The notes: a model not told the origin generated them from the letters alone. A stretch of 49,438 bases of DNA from Deltaproteobacteria bacterium (GCA_016182965.1 JACPFM010000112.1:53117-102554), one strand, 5' to 3'. Counted from the stretch's first letter, positions 35,165-44,679 are shown. Program-made: numbers and translations.

Positions 35165-35232
35165 GGTCCGCAGTGTACACGCGCCCGCTCCGAGCGCCCG
35201 TCGCGCGGCCGGCTCGGCGCGGCCCCTCCGCC

Positions 35233-35748
35233 TCAGTCGCGCGGGCCGGGCGACTCGGTCGAGCGCCGCCGCGCCGATTGCGGCTCGATGTCCCGGTACT
35301 GGCCGCGCATGCGCTCGATCAGCTTCGCCAGCTTGTCGCGCGGGAAATCCGTCTCCGCCGCGAGCTTCTCGATGATGGCCTGCTCGGCGGCGGTGAAGCC
35401 GACGCTGGCGAAGGCGACTCCGAGCGCGACGATCATCGCGGGCTCCACCGCGTCGCAGTCGGTGAGGACCTCCGCCACGACGCGGATCCGGGCGTCGACG
35501 CCGGCCGCCTCGATGGCGTGCCCCGACGACTCGATGAGGAACTTCACGACGTCGGCGGGCAGCTCGGCGCCGAGCATCGGCTGGAGAATCCGGCGCAGGG
35601 TGTCGATCTCGTCGGCGTCGACCACGCCGTCGGCGCTGGCGATCAACGCGCCGAGCTCGATGATCGGCGTCGGGTTGTAGTCGCCGGCGTCCATGCGCTG
35701 CACGAGCGTCTCGACCGCCTCGGTCACCTCGCGGGGAATGGCGCTCAT
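35233..35748 (-). CDS. TerB-like (tellurite resistance B family) domain protein
   Basis: A protein of 171 residues. The signature ALIASADGVVDADEIDTLRRIL near residues 30-52 is a TerB-type helical repeat with a metal-binding acidic loop; a second helix pair (ALGVAFASVGFTAAEQAIIEKLA) follows. The last 25 residues are basic and disordered. TerB-like domains occur in membrane-associated stress modules and often pair with a membrane protein. Its ATG overlaps the stop of the upstream HAMP-like gene by 4 nt, which fits such a pairing. Function is not established by sequence. Confidence 0.75.
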   Translation of the reverse strand: MSAIPREVTEAVETLVQRMDAGDYNPTPIIELGALIASADGVVDADEIDTLRRILQPMLGAELPADVVKFLIESSGHAIEAAGVDARIRVVAEVLTDCDAVEPAMIVALGVAFASVGFTAAEQAIIEKLAAETDFPRDKLAKLIERMRGQYRDIEPQSARRRSTESPGPRD

Positions 35749-36503
35749 TTCGCCTCCTTGCCGCTCGCGATGGGAGCACGGCCCGGGATGGGCAGCCCGA
35801 GCGTGAGCTGCGCGTCGAGCGCGCGCAGCCCGGCCATCACCTCTGCCGGCACGTTCGCCTTCTCGGCCTTCTCGATCGTCGCGTGGAGCGTCTTCTGCCG
35901 ACCCTTCTGCAAAGCCTCGAGCGAGTGGACCATCTGCACGAACGTCTCGAACAGATCCTCGAGCTCGTCGCCCTTGCGCAGCCGCTGCTTGACCGAGAAG
36001 CGCGCGGTGCCCACCTGCCGCAGCAGGCGCTTGATGCGGAACACCGGGCCCACGATGCGGTGGGTGATGAACACGCCCATCAGCGCCAGCACCAGCACCA
36101 GCAGCACCGAGCCGGCGACCAGCAGCATGATCATGTTGCGGCGCTGCTTCTCGACCTCCGCCCGCTGCTCCTTCACCTTCGCGAGGTTCTTCGCGTGCTC
36201 GCGATCGATGGCCGCGAGGTCCTCGCCGAGCGACTTCGCGAGGTTCGGGTCCTCGTAGGCCTGCGCGCTCGACATCAGCAGCTTCGAGCTGGTGTTGGCC
36301 TCCTTGAGGGCGCGCTCGGCCTGCTCGGAGGCGAGCGCGGCCTGTGCAGTCGCGACGGAGGCCGTACGCCAGATCAGGGCGCCGAGCGCCAGGATGATCG
36401 CCAGCACGACCCCGACGAGCTGACCCGTGTATTTCAGCTGAAAGCGTGGGTCGATGAGGTAGCGCCGTTGGTAGCGCGGGGGTCGCTGGGTTTGGTCGGC
36501 CAT
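35745..36503 (-). CDS. Two-helix membrane protein with HAMP-like domain
   Basis: A protein of 252 residues. Two membrane segments (VGVVLAIILALGALIW at about 30-46 and MIMLLVAGSVLLVLVLALMGVFI at about 125-147) flank a periplasmic coiled coil (AEVEKQRR, ALKEANTSSKLL) of about 75 residues. After the second segment comes THRIVGPVFRIKRLLRQVG, a HAMP-type linker, and then a further helical stretch without kinase, cyclase or chemotaxis output. It looks like the sensor half of a signalling protein whose output is taken over by the overlapping TerB-like partner (ATGA). Confidence 0.75.
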   Translation of the reverse strand: MADQTQRPPRYQRRYLIDPRFQLKYTGQLVGVVLAIILALGALIWRTASVATAQAALASEQAERALKEANTSSKLLMSSAQAYEDPNLAKSLGEDLAAIDREHAKNLAKVKEQRAEVEKQRRNMIMLLVAGSVLLVLVLALMGVFITHRIVGPVFRIKRLLRQVGTARFSVKQRLRKGDELEDLFETFVQMVHSLEALQKGRQKTLHATIEKAEKANVPAEVMAGLRALDAQLTLGLPIPGRAPIASGKEAK

Positions 36504-36566
36504 CGGCTGTCCCGGGACAAATACCCTACCTGCGGCCGCGGGACCGCGTTCTCGGCCGGGCCCAGC

Positions 36567-36636
36567 CGTTGCGAGGCGTTGCGAGGCGTTGCGAGGCCTT
36601 GCGAGACGTTGCGAGGCGTTCGGGGGCGTTCCCGCG
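36567..36636. repeat. 10-bp direct repeat array in a divergent promoter region
   Basis: Seven successive 10-bp units start CGTT: CGTTGCGAGG three times, CCTTGCGAGA, CGTTGCGAGG, CGTTCGGGGG and CGTTCCCGCG. The unit equals one helical turn, so the same face of the DNA is presented at each copy. It lies between the HAMP-like gene (minus) and the epimerase gene (plus). Confidence 0.8.
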
Positions 36637-36686
36637 TCACTGCCGGTCGCTCGACGCCGCGCGAGCGCGCCCCTATGCGGTCGGCG

Positions 36687-37103
36687 ATGCTCAAGATCAA
36701 GCGGATCGACCACGTGGCCGTCGCGGTGGAGGACGTCGACGCCGCCCTCGCGAAGTGGCGCGACGCGTTCGGCCTGGAGCCGACGGTCCGCGAGGTCGTC
36801 GCGTCGCAGAAGACCGAGGCGGTGCTCCTGCCGGTCGGCGAGTCGAACATCGAGCTCATCTCGCCCAAGGGCAACGAGGGCCTCGCGAAGTTCCTCGAGA
36901 AGCGCGGCCCGGGCATCCACCACATCGCGATCGAGGTCGAGGGCATCGAGGCGGCGATCGCGCTGCTCGAGTCGCTCGGCGTGCCGATGATCGACAAGAC
37001 GCCCCGCAAGGGCGCGCGCGGCCACAAGGTCGCGTTCGTGCACCCGAAGGGCACCGGTGGGGTGCTGGTGGAGCTGGTCGAGGAAGACCACGCGCACGAT
37101 TGA
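36687..37103 (+). CDS. mce: Methylmalonyl-CoA epimerase (VOC fold)
   Basis: A protein of 138 residues from the ATG at 36687; an ATG four codons earlier (36675) is possible. The vicinal-oxygen-chelate fold shows metal ligands in IDHVAVAVED (H9), GIHHIAIEVEG and VLVELVEED (Glu). LEKRGPGIHHIA and KVAFVHPKGTGGVLVELVE are the epimerase signatures. It converts (2S)- to (2R)-methylmalonyl-CoA in propionate/odd-chain degradation; no mutase gene is within the window. It is followed by a 98-nt gap to the next gene on the same strand. Confidence 0.93.
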   Translation: MLKIKRIDHVAVAVEDVDAALAKWRDAFGLEPTVREVVASQKTEAVLLPVGESNIELISPKGNEGLAKFLEKRGPGIHHIAIEVEGIEAAIALLESLGVPMIDKTPRKGARGHKVAFVHPKGTGGVLVELVEEDHAHD

Positions 37104-37201
37104 GGAGGACCGGAGTCGATCCAGAAGGACGAGCACTCGCACCGTCAAGGGCAGACCACGAGCTCGGCGCGTGTCGGCCGCGGGATTGATAGGCTCCGCA
37201 C

Positions 37202-38170
37202 ATGCCCAAGGGGTTCTTCACGCAGGGGATCGCGGTCTTGCTCCGCGAGCCGCTGTCGCTGGCCGAGGTTCGGAAGCTCGTCGAGCCGAAGTTCGACATC
37301 GTGAAGGAGACGGCGGCTACCGGCGGTTGGGAGATGGGCGGTCCGTCGCTCGTGGTCTCGTTTCGGCCAGAGGTGAACGGGTATGCCACGATCGACGTGG
37401 TGACGCGCCCCTGGCCTGATCACATGGGCGATCCGAAGCAGGAGCCGACCCTGTTCGCCGCGTGGAGCATGGGCAACTTCGGTCCGTTCGCGTTTCCCAA
37501 CGGGCTGACGCGCTCGGTGCAGCAGGCGTGGACGTGGGACGGCGCGTCCGACGCCGTCGCGGCGCACCGGGCCTTTGCGCGCATCCGCCTTACCTACCTG
37601 GCCGGCGCCGCCGACGACGCGCCGGTCATGCCTGCGGACTGCGACCCGTTCGCCGAGCTTCGATTCGCCACCGGGCTCGCGCTGGCGGTGCTCGATCACC
37701 CGTCGACCATCTGTCTGTTCAATCCGAACGGCGAGGTGCTGATGAGCGCGGCGGGTGTCCGCGGCGCGCTGGAGAGCGCGGAGGAGCACGGATATCCACC
37801 GTTGGACGCGTGGGTCAACGTCCGCCTCAGCCGCCTCGGCGACGACTGGCTGGTGATGGACACGGTGGGGAGCCGGCAGATCGAGCTCCGCGACCTCGAG
37901 GCGGCGTTCCCGGCGAAGCTCGCCGACGCCAACGAGGTCGGGCCCTTCCTGCGCAACGTCGCTTTGCACCTGGTGGAGAACGGGCTGGTGATCCAGCACG
38001 GGCACACGGTCGACGGGCCCGGCGGTGTGTGGCGCGCGCTCTGGCTCGACGACGGCCTCCTGTCTCCCCCGCGCGACGTGCTACGGCTGCTTCCGGTAGC
38101 CGCGAAGAACGTCCCACCGGCGCTCGACCCCGCACACAAGCCGGACAGGCCGTGGTGGAAGCTCTGGTGA
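37202..38170 (+). CDS. Conserved hypothetical protein
   Basis: A protein of 322 residues without signal peptide or membrane segment. It begins with a short hydrophobic strand set (GFFTQGIAVLLREPLSLAEV) and contains GWEMGGPSLVVSF, PWPDHMGDPKQEPTLFAAWSMG, FGPFAFPNGLTRSVQQAWTW and LFNPNGEVLMSA. These Gly/Pro/Trp-rich motifs are strikingly conserved-looking, but I cannot name the family with confidence. The C-terminus is proline- and tryptophan-rich (DRPWWKLW). Start: ATG at 37202, after an A/G-poor leader with no strong ribosome-binding site. Adjacent genes give no clue. Confidence 0.65.
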   Translation: MPKGFFTQGIAVLLREPLSLAEVRKLVEPKFDIVKETAATGGWEMGGPSLVVSFRPEVNGYATIDVVTRPWPDHMGDPKQEPTLFAAWSMGNFGPFAFPNGLTRSVQQAWTWDGASDAVAAHRAFARIRLTYLAGAADDAPVMPADCDPFAELRFATGLALAVLDHPSTICLFNPNGEVLMSAAGVRGALESAEEHGYPPLDAWVNVRLSRLGDDWLVMDTVGSRQIELRDLEAAFPAKLADANEVGPFLRNVALHLVENGLVIQHGHTVDGPGGVWRALWLDDGLLSPPRDVLRLLPVAAKNVPPALDPAHKPDRPWWKLW

Positions 38171-38601
38171 TCCGCGGAGCGAGACCGATAGTGCCCGACT
38201 ACGGTCAGGTTGGATCGCTCGGTCGGTGCGCCCCGTCTCTTCTTCGCCCCCGACTGCTGAACGGGTTCAGCAAGTCGCCGCGCGCCTCTGGTGTAGTGCG
38301 ATGCTCGGCGACATGCGGCCGGTTTTCGCGGCTCTCGTGTTTGCTGAACGCGTTCAGTCATCGCGTGGCACTCCGCTCGAGCCGCGGATTCCGACCACGC
38401 CGCGATGTTGCTGAACGCGTTCAGGAATGGCTTCAGTCTTGTTTCGCCGTGTGCGACCGCTCGTCGCCCCAACTGCTGAACGTATCCAGCAACTCGAGGG
38501 CGTTTTTCGCGAGAGGGCACTCCCATCGGACGGTGAACGGGCGTGCGTCCCGAGCCGGCGTCGCGCCACTGGTGACGCTCGCCGTGGGCCGTCGCGGACT
38601 T
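38171..38601. repeat. Spacer with four evenly spaced 18-bp palindromes
   Basis: The 431-nt stretch contains TGCTGAACGGGTTCAGCA (38255-38272), TGCTGAACGCGTTCAGTC (38342-38359), TGCTGAACGCGTTCAGGA (38409-38426) and TGCTGAACGTATCCAGCA (38474-38491). The left half TGCTGAAC is invariant, the right half varies, and the centres are spaced 87, 67 and 65 bp. No convincing gene lies here. Possible roles are repressor operators or a dispersed palindromic repeat. Confidence 0.8.
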
Positions 38602-39012
38602 CTACGCCCGCGAGCCGAACAACTCGGCGTACAGAGCGCGGGTGTGAGGGCTGATGGCGAAACAATCCTCGAGAGGGTCGTCGAATGCGCACCAGTCGTC
38701 GAGCTGGCGCCGATGCAGCTCCCGCGTCGCACGGAGGATGTCCGCAACGACGTTCCACGCGCGCCGACCCAGGGCCTCGTCGGCCGTGGCGAAGTCATTC
38801 GCCACATCGAGCATGACGTCCATCAACGGGAGTCGCTCGGCGTCGCCGTAATCGGACGCGAAGTAGGCCTTCGCGTAGCGCATGAAGAAGTCCCACGTCC
38901 GAAACTCGTCTGGCAGCTGCCATGCCCAGTCCTGATCGAACGGCCCCGGAAGCGGCAGCCCGAGATCGTGACAGAGCCGCTCGATCCCGCGGCCGAGGCT
39001 ACCTGGCTCCAT
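38602..39012 (-). CDS. Third gene of a toxin-antitoxin locus, unknown function
   Basis: A protein of 136 residues from the ATG at 39012, which follows the toxin stop by one base (TGAAATG). Longer forms starting further upstream would overlap the toxin gene. It has no recognised domain: an amphipathic helical protein with LPDEFRTWDFFMRYAKAYFASDYG, LPLMDVMLDVANDFATADEALGR and conserved aromatic/acidic residues. No signal peptide. Tight coupling to the toxin suggests a modulatory or chaperone-like role, or a passenger gene. This is inference. Confidence 0.6.
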   Translation of the reverse strand: MEPGSLGRGIERLCHDLGLPLPGPFDQDWAWQLPDEFRTWDFFMRYAKAYFASDYGDAERLPLMDVMLDVANDFATADEALGRRAWNVVADILRATRELHRRQLDDWCAFDDPLEDCFAISPHTRALYAELFGSRA

Positions 39013-39013
39013 T

Positions 39014-39313
39014 TCAGCGGGTCCGCCAGTAGCCTGGTCGCCGTCGTTGATGGGCGACGGCCACAATCACGATGACTGCAGCGCTGATCGTGTAGATGAC
39101 GCGGTAAGGAAACCGCGACAAGACCACCTTGCGCGCTCGTGAATCCCACTCGCTGAGCGGCCACGCGTCGGGTCGTGCGACAATCTTCGCGATCGCACGC
39201 TCGACGTCTTCGACGAGCGCTCCGCCCAAGCCCCGCTCCTGCTCGTCGTACCACGCGACCGCCGCCTCCAGGTCTGCACGCGCGGCCGGATGGAAGCGTA
39301 CGGAAAGGGTCAT
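39014..39313 (-). CDS. RelE/ParE-superfamily toxin
   Basis: A protein of 99 residues with the ParE/RelE fold pattern: FHPAARADLEAAVAWYDEQ (helical hairpin), GLGGALVEDVERAIAKI, the strands ARKVVLSRFPYRVIYTI and the Arg/basic end AHQRRRPGYW. These proteins either cleave mRNA at the ribosome or poison gyrase. The ATGA overlap with the antitoxin gene (39310-39313) and the order antitoxin-toxin fit a type II module. The basic C-terminal RRRPGYW favours a ParE-like or RelE-like active surface; this cannot be decided. Confidence 0.88.
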   Translation of the reverse strand: MTLSVRFHPAARADLEAAVAWYDEQERGLGGALVEDVERAIAKIVARPDAWPLSEWDSRARKVVLSRFPYRVIYTISAAVIVIVAVAHQRRRPGYWRTR

Positions 39314-39537
39314 GTCGACGAGGACCGCAGGCGATCGCGGAGCTCGGTCCAGTCCACCAGGGAAGCGTCGTCAGCGGCAACACGGTCGAGCCGCGAGCGA
39401 ACTTCGTCACGCCACTCCTCGTCTGCACCTTCGTCGCATTCGCAGTCGAGGCTGGCGATCAGCGCACGCGCGACGCGAGCACGCTCGACCGCCGGGAGAT
39501 CGAGCGCATCTTCGAGCACACGCGCCGGGTCAGCCAT
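39310..39537 (-). CDS. Antitoxin, addiction-module component (unstable antitoxin type)
   Basis: A protein of 75 residues. LEDALDLPAVERARVARALIASL is the N-terminal helix typical of the addiction-module/Unstab_antitox family (PF09720 type), followed by an acidic ECDEGADEEWRDEVRSR segment and the toxin-binding tail. It lacks a visible DNA-binding helix-turn-helix; this antitoxin type often autoregulates through its N-terminus. Chosen start: ATG at 39537. It overlaps the toxin by 4 nt. Confidence 0.8.
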   Translation of the reverse strand: MADPARVLEDALDLPAVERARVARALIASLDCECDEGADEEWRDEVRSRLDRVAADDASLVDWTELRDRLRSSST

Positions 39538-39811
39538 GGAGGGATTGTAGCGCATCGGCGACATCACGAAGCCGCAGGACGAGCCGAAGCACGGCGTTCG
39601 CGAGCACGAGCGTCGTCGCGGCCATCGCGAGCCTCCACCGCAGTGACCGCCGCTCCGACGTGCACCAGCGCCTGCCGGCGAGCAGCAGCGCCGCGACGAA
39701 CCCGGCGTTTACCGAGCAGATGGCGACCACGTACCGCGCGTCGCCCGGCTCCACGAGCGCCGCGCTCCCGCGACGAACGCGCCGGCGTCCCGTCCGAACC
39801 AGAACCGCCAC
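39530..39811 (-). CDS. Possible small membrane protein
   Basis: A weakly supported frame of 93 codons from a GTG at 39811. It has two hydrophobic stretches (ARYVVAICSVNAGFVAALLLAG and LAMAATTLVLANAVLRLVL) separated by an Arg/Ser-rich loop. It overlaps the start of the antitoxin gene by 8 nt. The hydrophobic pattern is unlike the Arg-rich noise typical of shadow frames here. No homology is recognised; the 333-nt stretch 39541-39873 otherwise contains no gene. Confidence 0.3.
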   Translation of the reverse strand: MAVLVRTGRRRVRRGSAALVEPGDARYVVAICSVNAGFVAALLLAGRRWCTSERRSLRWRLAMAATTLVLANAVLRLVLRLRDVADALQSLHG

Positions 39812-39873
39812 GCCGTCACGGCGACGCCCCAGCGTCGTCGCGGCGATGGGGCGTCGTCTGCATCGTGGCCCGA

Positions 39874-41154
<1,281 letters not shown>

Positions 41155-41183
41155 CGTTCTGTCCTTGAGCTTTCGCGGGTCTC

Positions 41184-43151
41184 TCACTCGTGCAGGAAGG
41201 CGGCGGGCACGCGGGGCCCGTTCTGCATGAAGTTCTTCATGCCGATGTCCATGTCGACGGTGCGCTTGCAGCGCGCGAAGCCTTGCGCCTCGAGCTTCAG
41301 CCCCTCGGCGAGCGGCAGCGCGAGGCCGCGCCTCACGACGTCGACGAGGATGGCGTCGACGGCGAGCGAGCGGTGCCCGAGGTCGGCCGCCGGGAGCTTC
41401 TCCGGCAGCTTCATCGGCGCGGGATCGACGGGAGCGAGCTTCACGCGACCCTCGAAGTGATCGCGGAGCAGCGCCTTGGCCGCGACCATCGGATCGTCGG
41501 CCGGCGCGCCGTGCGCCCAACCGAGCTTGCACGCCGCGGCGGCGTCGAGGGTCTTGCCCGAGCGCAGCATCGGCAGGGCGCTCTCGAGACCGACGATGCG
41601 CGGCAGGCGCTGGGTCCCGCCGTAGCCGGGGATGATGCCGAGATCGACCTCGGGCTGCCCGAGGACGAGGTGCTTGCCGACGACGCGGCCATGGCACGCC
41701 ATCGACGTCTCGGCGCCGCCGCCGAGCACCGGACCGTCGAGCGCGGCGACGACCGGCTTCGGGCAGGAGGCGAGCGCGTCGAGGATCGCGTGACCGTTGC
41801 GGCAGACCGCCTCGCACGCCTCGGGGTCGCGGAGCGCGGCGAGCTCGTTGATGTCGGCGCCGGCGAAGGCGCCGTCTGTGGAGGTGAGGACGATGCCGCG
41901 GACCGAGGCGTCGGCGCCGAGCTGCTTCACCGCGGCGCCGAGCTCGCCGAGCGTGCGCGCGCAGAGCGCGTTGCGGACCTCGGGCCGGAAGACGCGGATG
42001 ACGGCGATGTCGCCGTCGCGCTCGACGCGCACGTCGCGCGCGAGGCTCAGCGGCTTCTTCTCGGCGATGGACCTGGGGATGGGGAAGCTCGGGAAGCGCG
42101 CCGCGTAGGCGGTGCAGAGCGCGTGCACCTTCTCGACGCCGAGCGACTCGGCGAGCTCGAGGGTGCCCTTGTCGAAGCCGAGCGACATACGGAGGAGCCA
42201 GTTGAGGTCCGACGGCTCGCAGGTGCCGTCGTCCATCACCGCGACCGCGCGCGCGAGGAGCACGGCGAGCATGCGATCGACGATCTCCTTGCGGACCGGC
42301 TCGCTGCACGACGCGTCTTCGGGCTTCTTCGGATCGTGCCAGGGGGTGTTGCCCTGCTTGCCGAGGATCGCCGGCGGCGCGAACCACGGAGAGCCGTTCG
42401 CCCCGTCGCGCATCAGCTCCTGGCAGTGCACGACGAGGTTGTTGCCGACCGTCAGGTCCATGACGTTGAAGGGACCGCCGCCGCCGACCGCGTCGTTGAC
42501 GGCCTTGTCGACCTGGGCCGGCGTCGCGAGGCCCTCCTCGACGATGCGCGCGGCCTCGCTGATGTAGTTGCAGAAGACGTCGTCGGCCGCGAAGCACGGG
42601 ACGTCGGCGGTGATGATCGGCACCTTCCCGAGCTTCTTCATGGTGTCGACCATGCGCGCGCCGAGGGCGGCGTCGCTCGAGAGGACGATCTCGATCGGGA
42701 GCGTGCGCCACGCGGGGAAGAACGGGTGGTTCACGAAGCAGCGCTCGCCGTGCCTCGCCTCGCTGGCGATCTGCGCGCGCGGGATGCCCGACGTCGCGAA
42801 GCCGATCAGGCAGTCGGGGCGGACGATGTCCTCGAGCTGCCTGAGGATGACGCGCTTGGTCGGCAGGTGCTCGGTGGCCGCCTCGAGGACGTACTCGCAG
42901 TCGCGGAGGTCTCCGAGGTTCATCGTCGGGACGAGCATCGCCTCGACGGCCTGCGCCACCTTCGGCGCGATCTTCCCGCGGGCGAGCGCCTTCTGGACGT
43001 AGCCCTTGATGCGGGCGACGCCCTTGTCGAGCGCGTCCTGCTTGATGTCCACGAGATAGACCTTGCTGCCCGGCTCGCCCGTCAACGCGGTGACGAATCC
43101 GTACGCGAGGTCTGGTCCGATCGATCCCGATCCGATGACGCCGACGATCAT
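41184..43151 (-). CDS. 3-hydroxyacyl-CoA dehydrogenase/enoyl-CoA hydratase fusion, reversed order
   Basis: A protein of 655 residues. An N-terminal dehydrogenase (residues about 1-370) has the NAD motif GVIGSGSIG, the catalytic HPFFP segment (VNHPFFPAW) and the C-terminal helical region (FCNYISEAARIVEEGLA, GGGPFNVMDL). Residues about 372-655 are a crotonase: FAGADINEL (oxyanion), GGGAETSMACH and PEVDLGIIPGYGGTQRLPR, with the two catalytic acidic positions present. Classic FadB has hydratase first and dehydrogenase second; here the order is dehydrogenase-hydratase, with no extra C-terminal HAD repeat. AAGGAG precedes the ATG by seven bases, which supports this start. It catalyses the second and third steps of beta-oxidation. 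Confidence 0.9.
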   Translation of the reverse strand: MIVGVIGSGSIGPDLAYGFVTALTGEPGSKVYLVDIKQDALDKGVARIKGYVQKALARGKIAPKVAQAVEAMLVPTMNLGDLRDCEYVLEAATEHLPTKRVILRQLEDIVRPDCLIGFATSGIPRAQIASEARHGERCFVNHPFFPAWRTLPIEIVLSSDAALGARMVDTMKKLGKVPIITADVPCFAADDVFCNYISEAARIVEEGLATPAQVDKAVNDAVGGGGPFNVMDLTVGNNLVVHCQELMRDGANGSPWFAPPAILGKQGNTPWHDPKKPEDASCSEPVRKEIVDRMLAVLLARAVAVMDDGTCEPSDLNWLLRMSLGFDKGTLELAESLGVEKVHALCTAYAARFPSFPIPRSIAEKKPLSLARDVRVERDGDIAVIRVFRPEVRNALCARTLGELGAAVKQLGADASVRGIVLTSTDGAFAGADINELAALRDPEACEAVCRNGHAILDALASCPKPVVAALDGPVLGGGAETSMACHGRVVGKHLVLGQPEVDLGIIPGYGGTQRLPRIVGLESALPMLRSGKTLDAAAACKLGWAHGAPADDPMVAAKALLRDHFEGRVKLAPVDPAPMKLPEKLPAADLGHRSLAVDAILVDVVRRGLALPLAEGLKLEAQGFARCKRTVDMDIGMKNFMQNGPRVPAAFLHE

Positions 43152-43356
43152 GGGGCGCTCCTTCTTCCCTGCGGGCTCCTGCGGGGGAGCCCCCGAGCAC
43201 GCTGGCGCGCGGAACCTAGCCCGACCGTAGGTGGCGTCAAAGGGTGTCGACCGATCGGTCGCGGCTGCTTCCGCTCGGAGCGGCGCCGATTTCACGAAGT
43301 CGCACTGCGTCGACGCCGCCGCAGGATGCTCGAAATCATCGGGAGGGAGGAGCTGC

Positions 43357-44679
43357 TCAGGGCCCGCACGATGCGGCGTGCCCGTGGCTGCACGCCTTCT
43401 TGCGAAGCGCCGCAGCCTTGGCCGGGTCCAGCGCGACGCCGCGCCCCTCGACGTGCAGCTGCGCGAGGGCGGCGCACGCCTCGCCGCTCGCGCGATCGCA
43501 CTCGCGGGCGTAGAGGCTCGCCGCCTTGCCGTCGTCCTGCGGGACGCCTGCGCCGCCGAGGTAGGCCTCGGCGAGATCGAGGCAGCCGCCGCCCTCGCCC
43601 GCCTCGCACGCCTTGGCGTAGACGGTCGCCGCGCGCGCGGGATCGGCGGGCCCTTCCTCGCCGGCGGCGATCAAACGACCGTGCACGTCGCACGCGTCGG
43701 CCGCGGTGTCGCACGCCCACTTGGCGAGGGCGCGCGCGGTCTTCGCGTCCTGCGGCACGCCCTTGCCGGCGACGTACGCGAGCGCGAGCTTCTCGCAGCC
43801 GCGCGGGTCGTGCGCCTCGCACGCCTTGCGGAAGAACGTCACCGCCTGCGAGAAGTCTTGCGGGACGCCGGCGCCGCGCGCGTAGCCGATGCCGGTGTCG
43901 GTGCACGACGCCATATGGCCGGCGGCGCACGCCTCGGCGAACAGCTGCTGCGCCTTCTTCGCGTCGAGCGGCACGCCGTCGCCGGTGCGATGGTGCCCGG
44001 CGAGGCCGCCGCACGAGGCCGCGTCCTTCGCGGCGCAGCCGATCTGGTAGTAGCCGACCGCCTTCGCCGGCGCGCGCTCGACGCCCTCGCCGTTGCGGTA
44101 GCGGCGGCCGGCCGACGCGCAGCGCGACACCGCGCCGTTCTCGCAGCTCCATCCGAGCAGCGTCGCCGCCGTCTTCGGGTCCTTGGCGAGGCCCGAGCCC
44201 TTCGCGTAGCAGGCGGCGAGGTTCCCGCACGCCTCGACGTCGCCCTTCTCGCAGGAGTAGCGCCAGAGGTTCGCCGCGGCGGTCGGGTCGGCGGCGGTGC
44301 CGCGACCTTCGTCGTACAACAGCGCGAGCGTGGTGCACGCAGCGACGTTCTCGGCACGGCACGCGGTGGTCAGCATCGCGAACGCGCGCGCGTCGTCGCG
44401 CGCGACGTCTTCTCCGTCGGCGTACGCGTCGCCGGCGAGCGCGCAGCCCTGCGCGTCTTTCAGCTTGCAGGCCTGCTCCCACGCGCCGATGGCGTGCGGT
44501 CGATCGCCTGCTGCGACATGAATGGTCGCGAGGGTCATGCAGGACGCGACGTGCCCCGCCGCGCACGCGCTGGTGCAGCCCGCGGCGTCGCCGGCCCGGC
44601 AGGCGACGGGCTTCTTCGGGCGTGGCGGCGCGGTGGCGCAGCCGAGCAGCAGCGGGACGACGAGGAGCAGGCGGCGCAT
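43357..44679 (-). CDS. Cys-rich Sel1-repeat lipoprotein
   Basis: A protein of 440 residues. The signal peptide ends in a lipobox (LLLVVPLLLGCATA). About ten Sel1-like repeats of 36 residues follow, each with a Cys pair (e.g. ACTTLALLYDEGRGTAADP, ACGNLAACYAKGSGLAKDP, GCEKLALAYVAGKGVPQDA), as in Hcp-type secreted Sel1 proteins where the cysteines form a disulfide per repeat. Such solenoids bind proteins and serve as adaptors in envelope signalling. A remnant of a further repeat lies upstream on the same strand (44701-44868). Confidence 0.9.
   Translation of the reverse strand: MRRLLLVVPLLLGCATAPPRPKKPVACRAGDAAGCTSACAAGHVASCMTLATIHVAAGDRPHAIGAWEQACKLKDAQGCALAGDAYADGEDVARDDARAFAMLTTACRAENVAACTTLALLYDEGRGTAADPTAAANLWRYSCEKGDVEACGNLAACYAKGSGLAKDPKTAATLLGWSCENGAVSRCASAGRRYRNGEGVERAPAKAVGYYQIGCAAKDAASCGGLAGHHRTGDGVPLDAKKAQQLFAEACAAGHMASCTDTGIGYARGAGVPQDFSQAVTFFRKACEAHDPRGCEKLALAYVAGKGVPQDAKTARALAKWACDTAADACDVHGRLIAAGEEGPADPARAATVYAKACEAGEGGGCLDLAEAYLGGAGVPQDDGKAASLYARECDRASGEACAALAQLHVEGRGVALDPAKAAALRKKACSHGHAASCGP

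Noticed and set aside
38171..38601. Palindrome cluster considered as a CRISPR array
   Set aside because: The repeats are palindromes of 18 bp with degenerate right arms and spacings of 65-87 bp without uniform spacers, and no cas genes are nearby.
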